The notes beneath the pieces were generated by a model that saw nothing but the letters and a program-made list of their open reading frames with translations, had not been told where the DNA came from and ran no database searches. Shown here piece by piece: positions 63,666-64,000 of a stretch of 64,000 bases of DNA. Position 1 is the stretch's first letter; each line of letters opens with the position of its first letter. The stretch lies in NCBI GenBank assembly GCA_947471745.1, contig CANJKZ010001160.1, forward strand, positions 1 to 64,000, in the 5' to 3' direction. The translations under genes and the position numbers were made by a program. The stretch is from Closterium sp. Naga37s-1 (taxonomy: Eukaryota > Streptophyta > Zygnematophyceae > Desmidiales > Closteriaceae).

Positions 63666-64000
63666 CTATGAAACAGCAGTCACAACATTGTTCTTTTCAC
63701 TCCCCTGCCCTACCCGCGCTGCAGAGGCACCTGCAGCACCTAACCCCTCCCCTCCATGACCACCGCCATTGCCAACTGCTAACACCCCTCCCCCCAGCCC
63801 TCCCTGCTGCAACTGCTGCTGACCTACAGGCACTAGCGCACCATTCACATCAGCACCAGGCCCACCGGCCAATGGCATTGCAGCTCCAGAAGGATCAACG
63901 GCTGCGGTTGCATCTGGTGGCATGTGCGGTGGAAGCGCGTGGGGGCCAAGTCTCGAGGATGGCAGAGGGAGGGCGGCGGCAGGGTGGAGACCTGAGGGGG
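63666..64000 (-). CDS. 3' end of an unrecognised gene (partial, runs off right edge)
   Basis: Open frame ending in TAG at 63666 and running to the window edge: ...PPHMPPDATAAVDPSGAAMP, then Gly/Gln-rich QQQLQQGGLGGGVL and an end KNNVVTAVS. A CCCCCTCAG acceptor-like sequence at the very edge (63992-64000) could mark the exon start. The low-complexity composition resembles C-terminal tails of regulators, but no domain is visible. Tail-to-tail with bHLH gene 2. Confidence 0.45.
   Translation of the reverse strand, partial: PSGLHPAAALPLPSSRLGPHALPPHMPPDATAAVDPSGAAMPLAGGPGADVNGALVPVGQQQLQQGGLGGGVLAVGNGGGHGGEGLGAAGASAARVGQGSEKNNVVTAVS

Overview
The window looks like nuclear DNA of a green-lineage eukaryote, most probably a streptophyte alga (Zygnematophyceae such as Closterium would fit; this is inference, not proof). 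The reasons are GT-AG introns, a WRKY factor, two ILR3-type (subgroup IVc) bHLH factors, a plastid-type ABCI11/NAP14 ATPase, an ARP5 gene, and Copia retrotransposons with short LTRs. No prokaryotic or organellar features were seen.

Layout. 1-4127 (-): 5' part of an SDN5/REXO5-like exonuclease gene that runs off the left edge. 4875-11551 (-): ABCI11-like chloroplast ABC ATPase, eight exons. 11.86-13.48 kb: a decayed Copia fragment. 14072-29968: three Copia-type elements nested inside each other (outer short TRIM-like, middle with LTRs of about 1 kb, inner with identical 125-bp LTRs), each bounded by a perfect 5-bp target duplication. 30-33.1 kb: gene-poor, with one inverted-repeat element. 33118-35623 (+): WRKY gene. 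36907-41679 (-): GT61 glycosyltransferase, four exons. 43008-55923 (-): ARP5 (INO80 subunit), twelve exons. 56276-56721: a near-perfect long hairpin. 58511-59840 and 62073-63315 (+): tandem ILR3-like bHLH paralogues, with a 576-bp MITE between them. 63666-64000 (-): 3' end of an unrecognised gene. Exon models were built by hand from splice signals, phase consistency and family memory; all internal phases close.

The most unusual feature is how the four repeat-rich minus-strand genes are built. Many exon-intron junctions are 'echoed' by truncated tandem copies: copies of exon 5' ends (with acceptor AG) lie upstream of the real exon, and copies of exon 3' ends (with donor GT) lie downstream. I count more than 40 such echoes in SDN5-like, ABCI11, GT61 and ARP5. 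Some have become minisatellites whose unit is a splice donor. An 18-bp palindrome, TTTTGAGTCGACTCAAAA, recurs at the junctions of several of these duplications. The WRKY and bHLH genes show none of this.

The host genes do not form one pathway: they cover RNA turnover, plastid metal or transport biology, glycan transfer, chromatin remodelling and transcription control.
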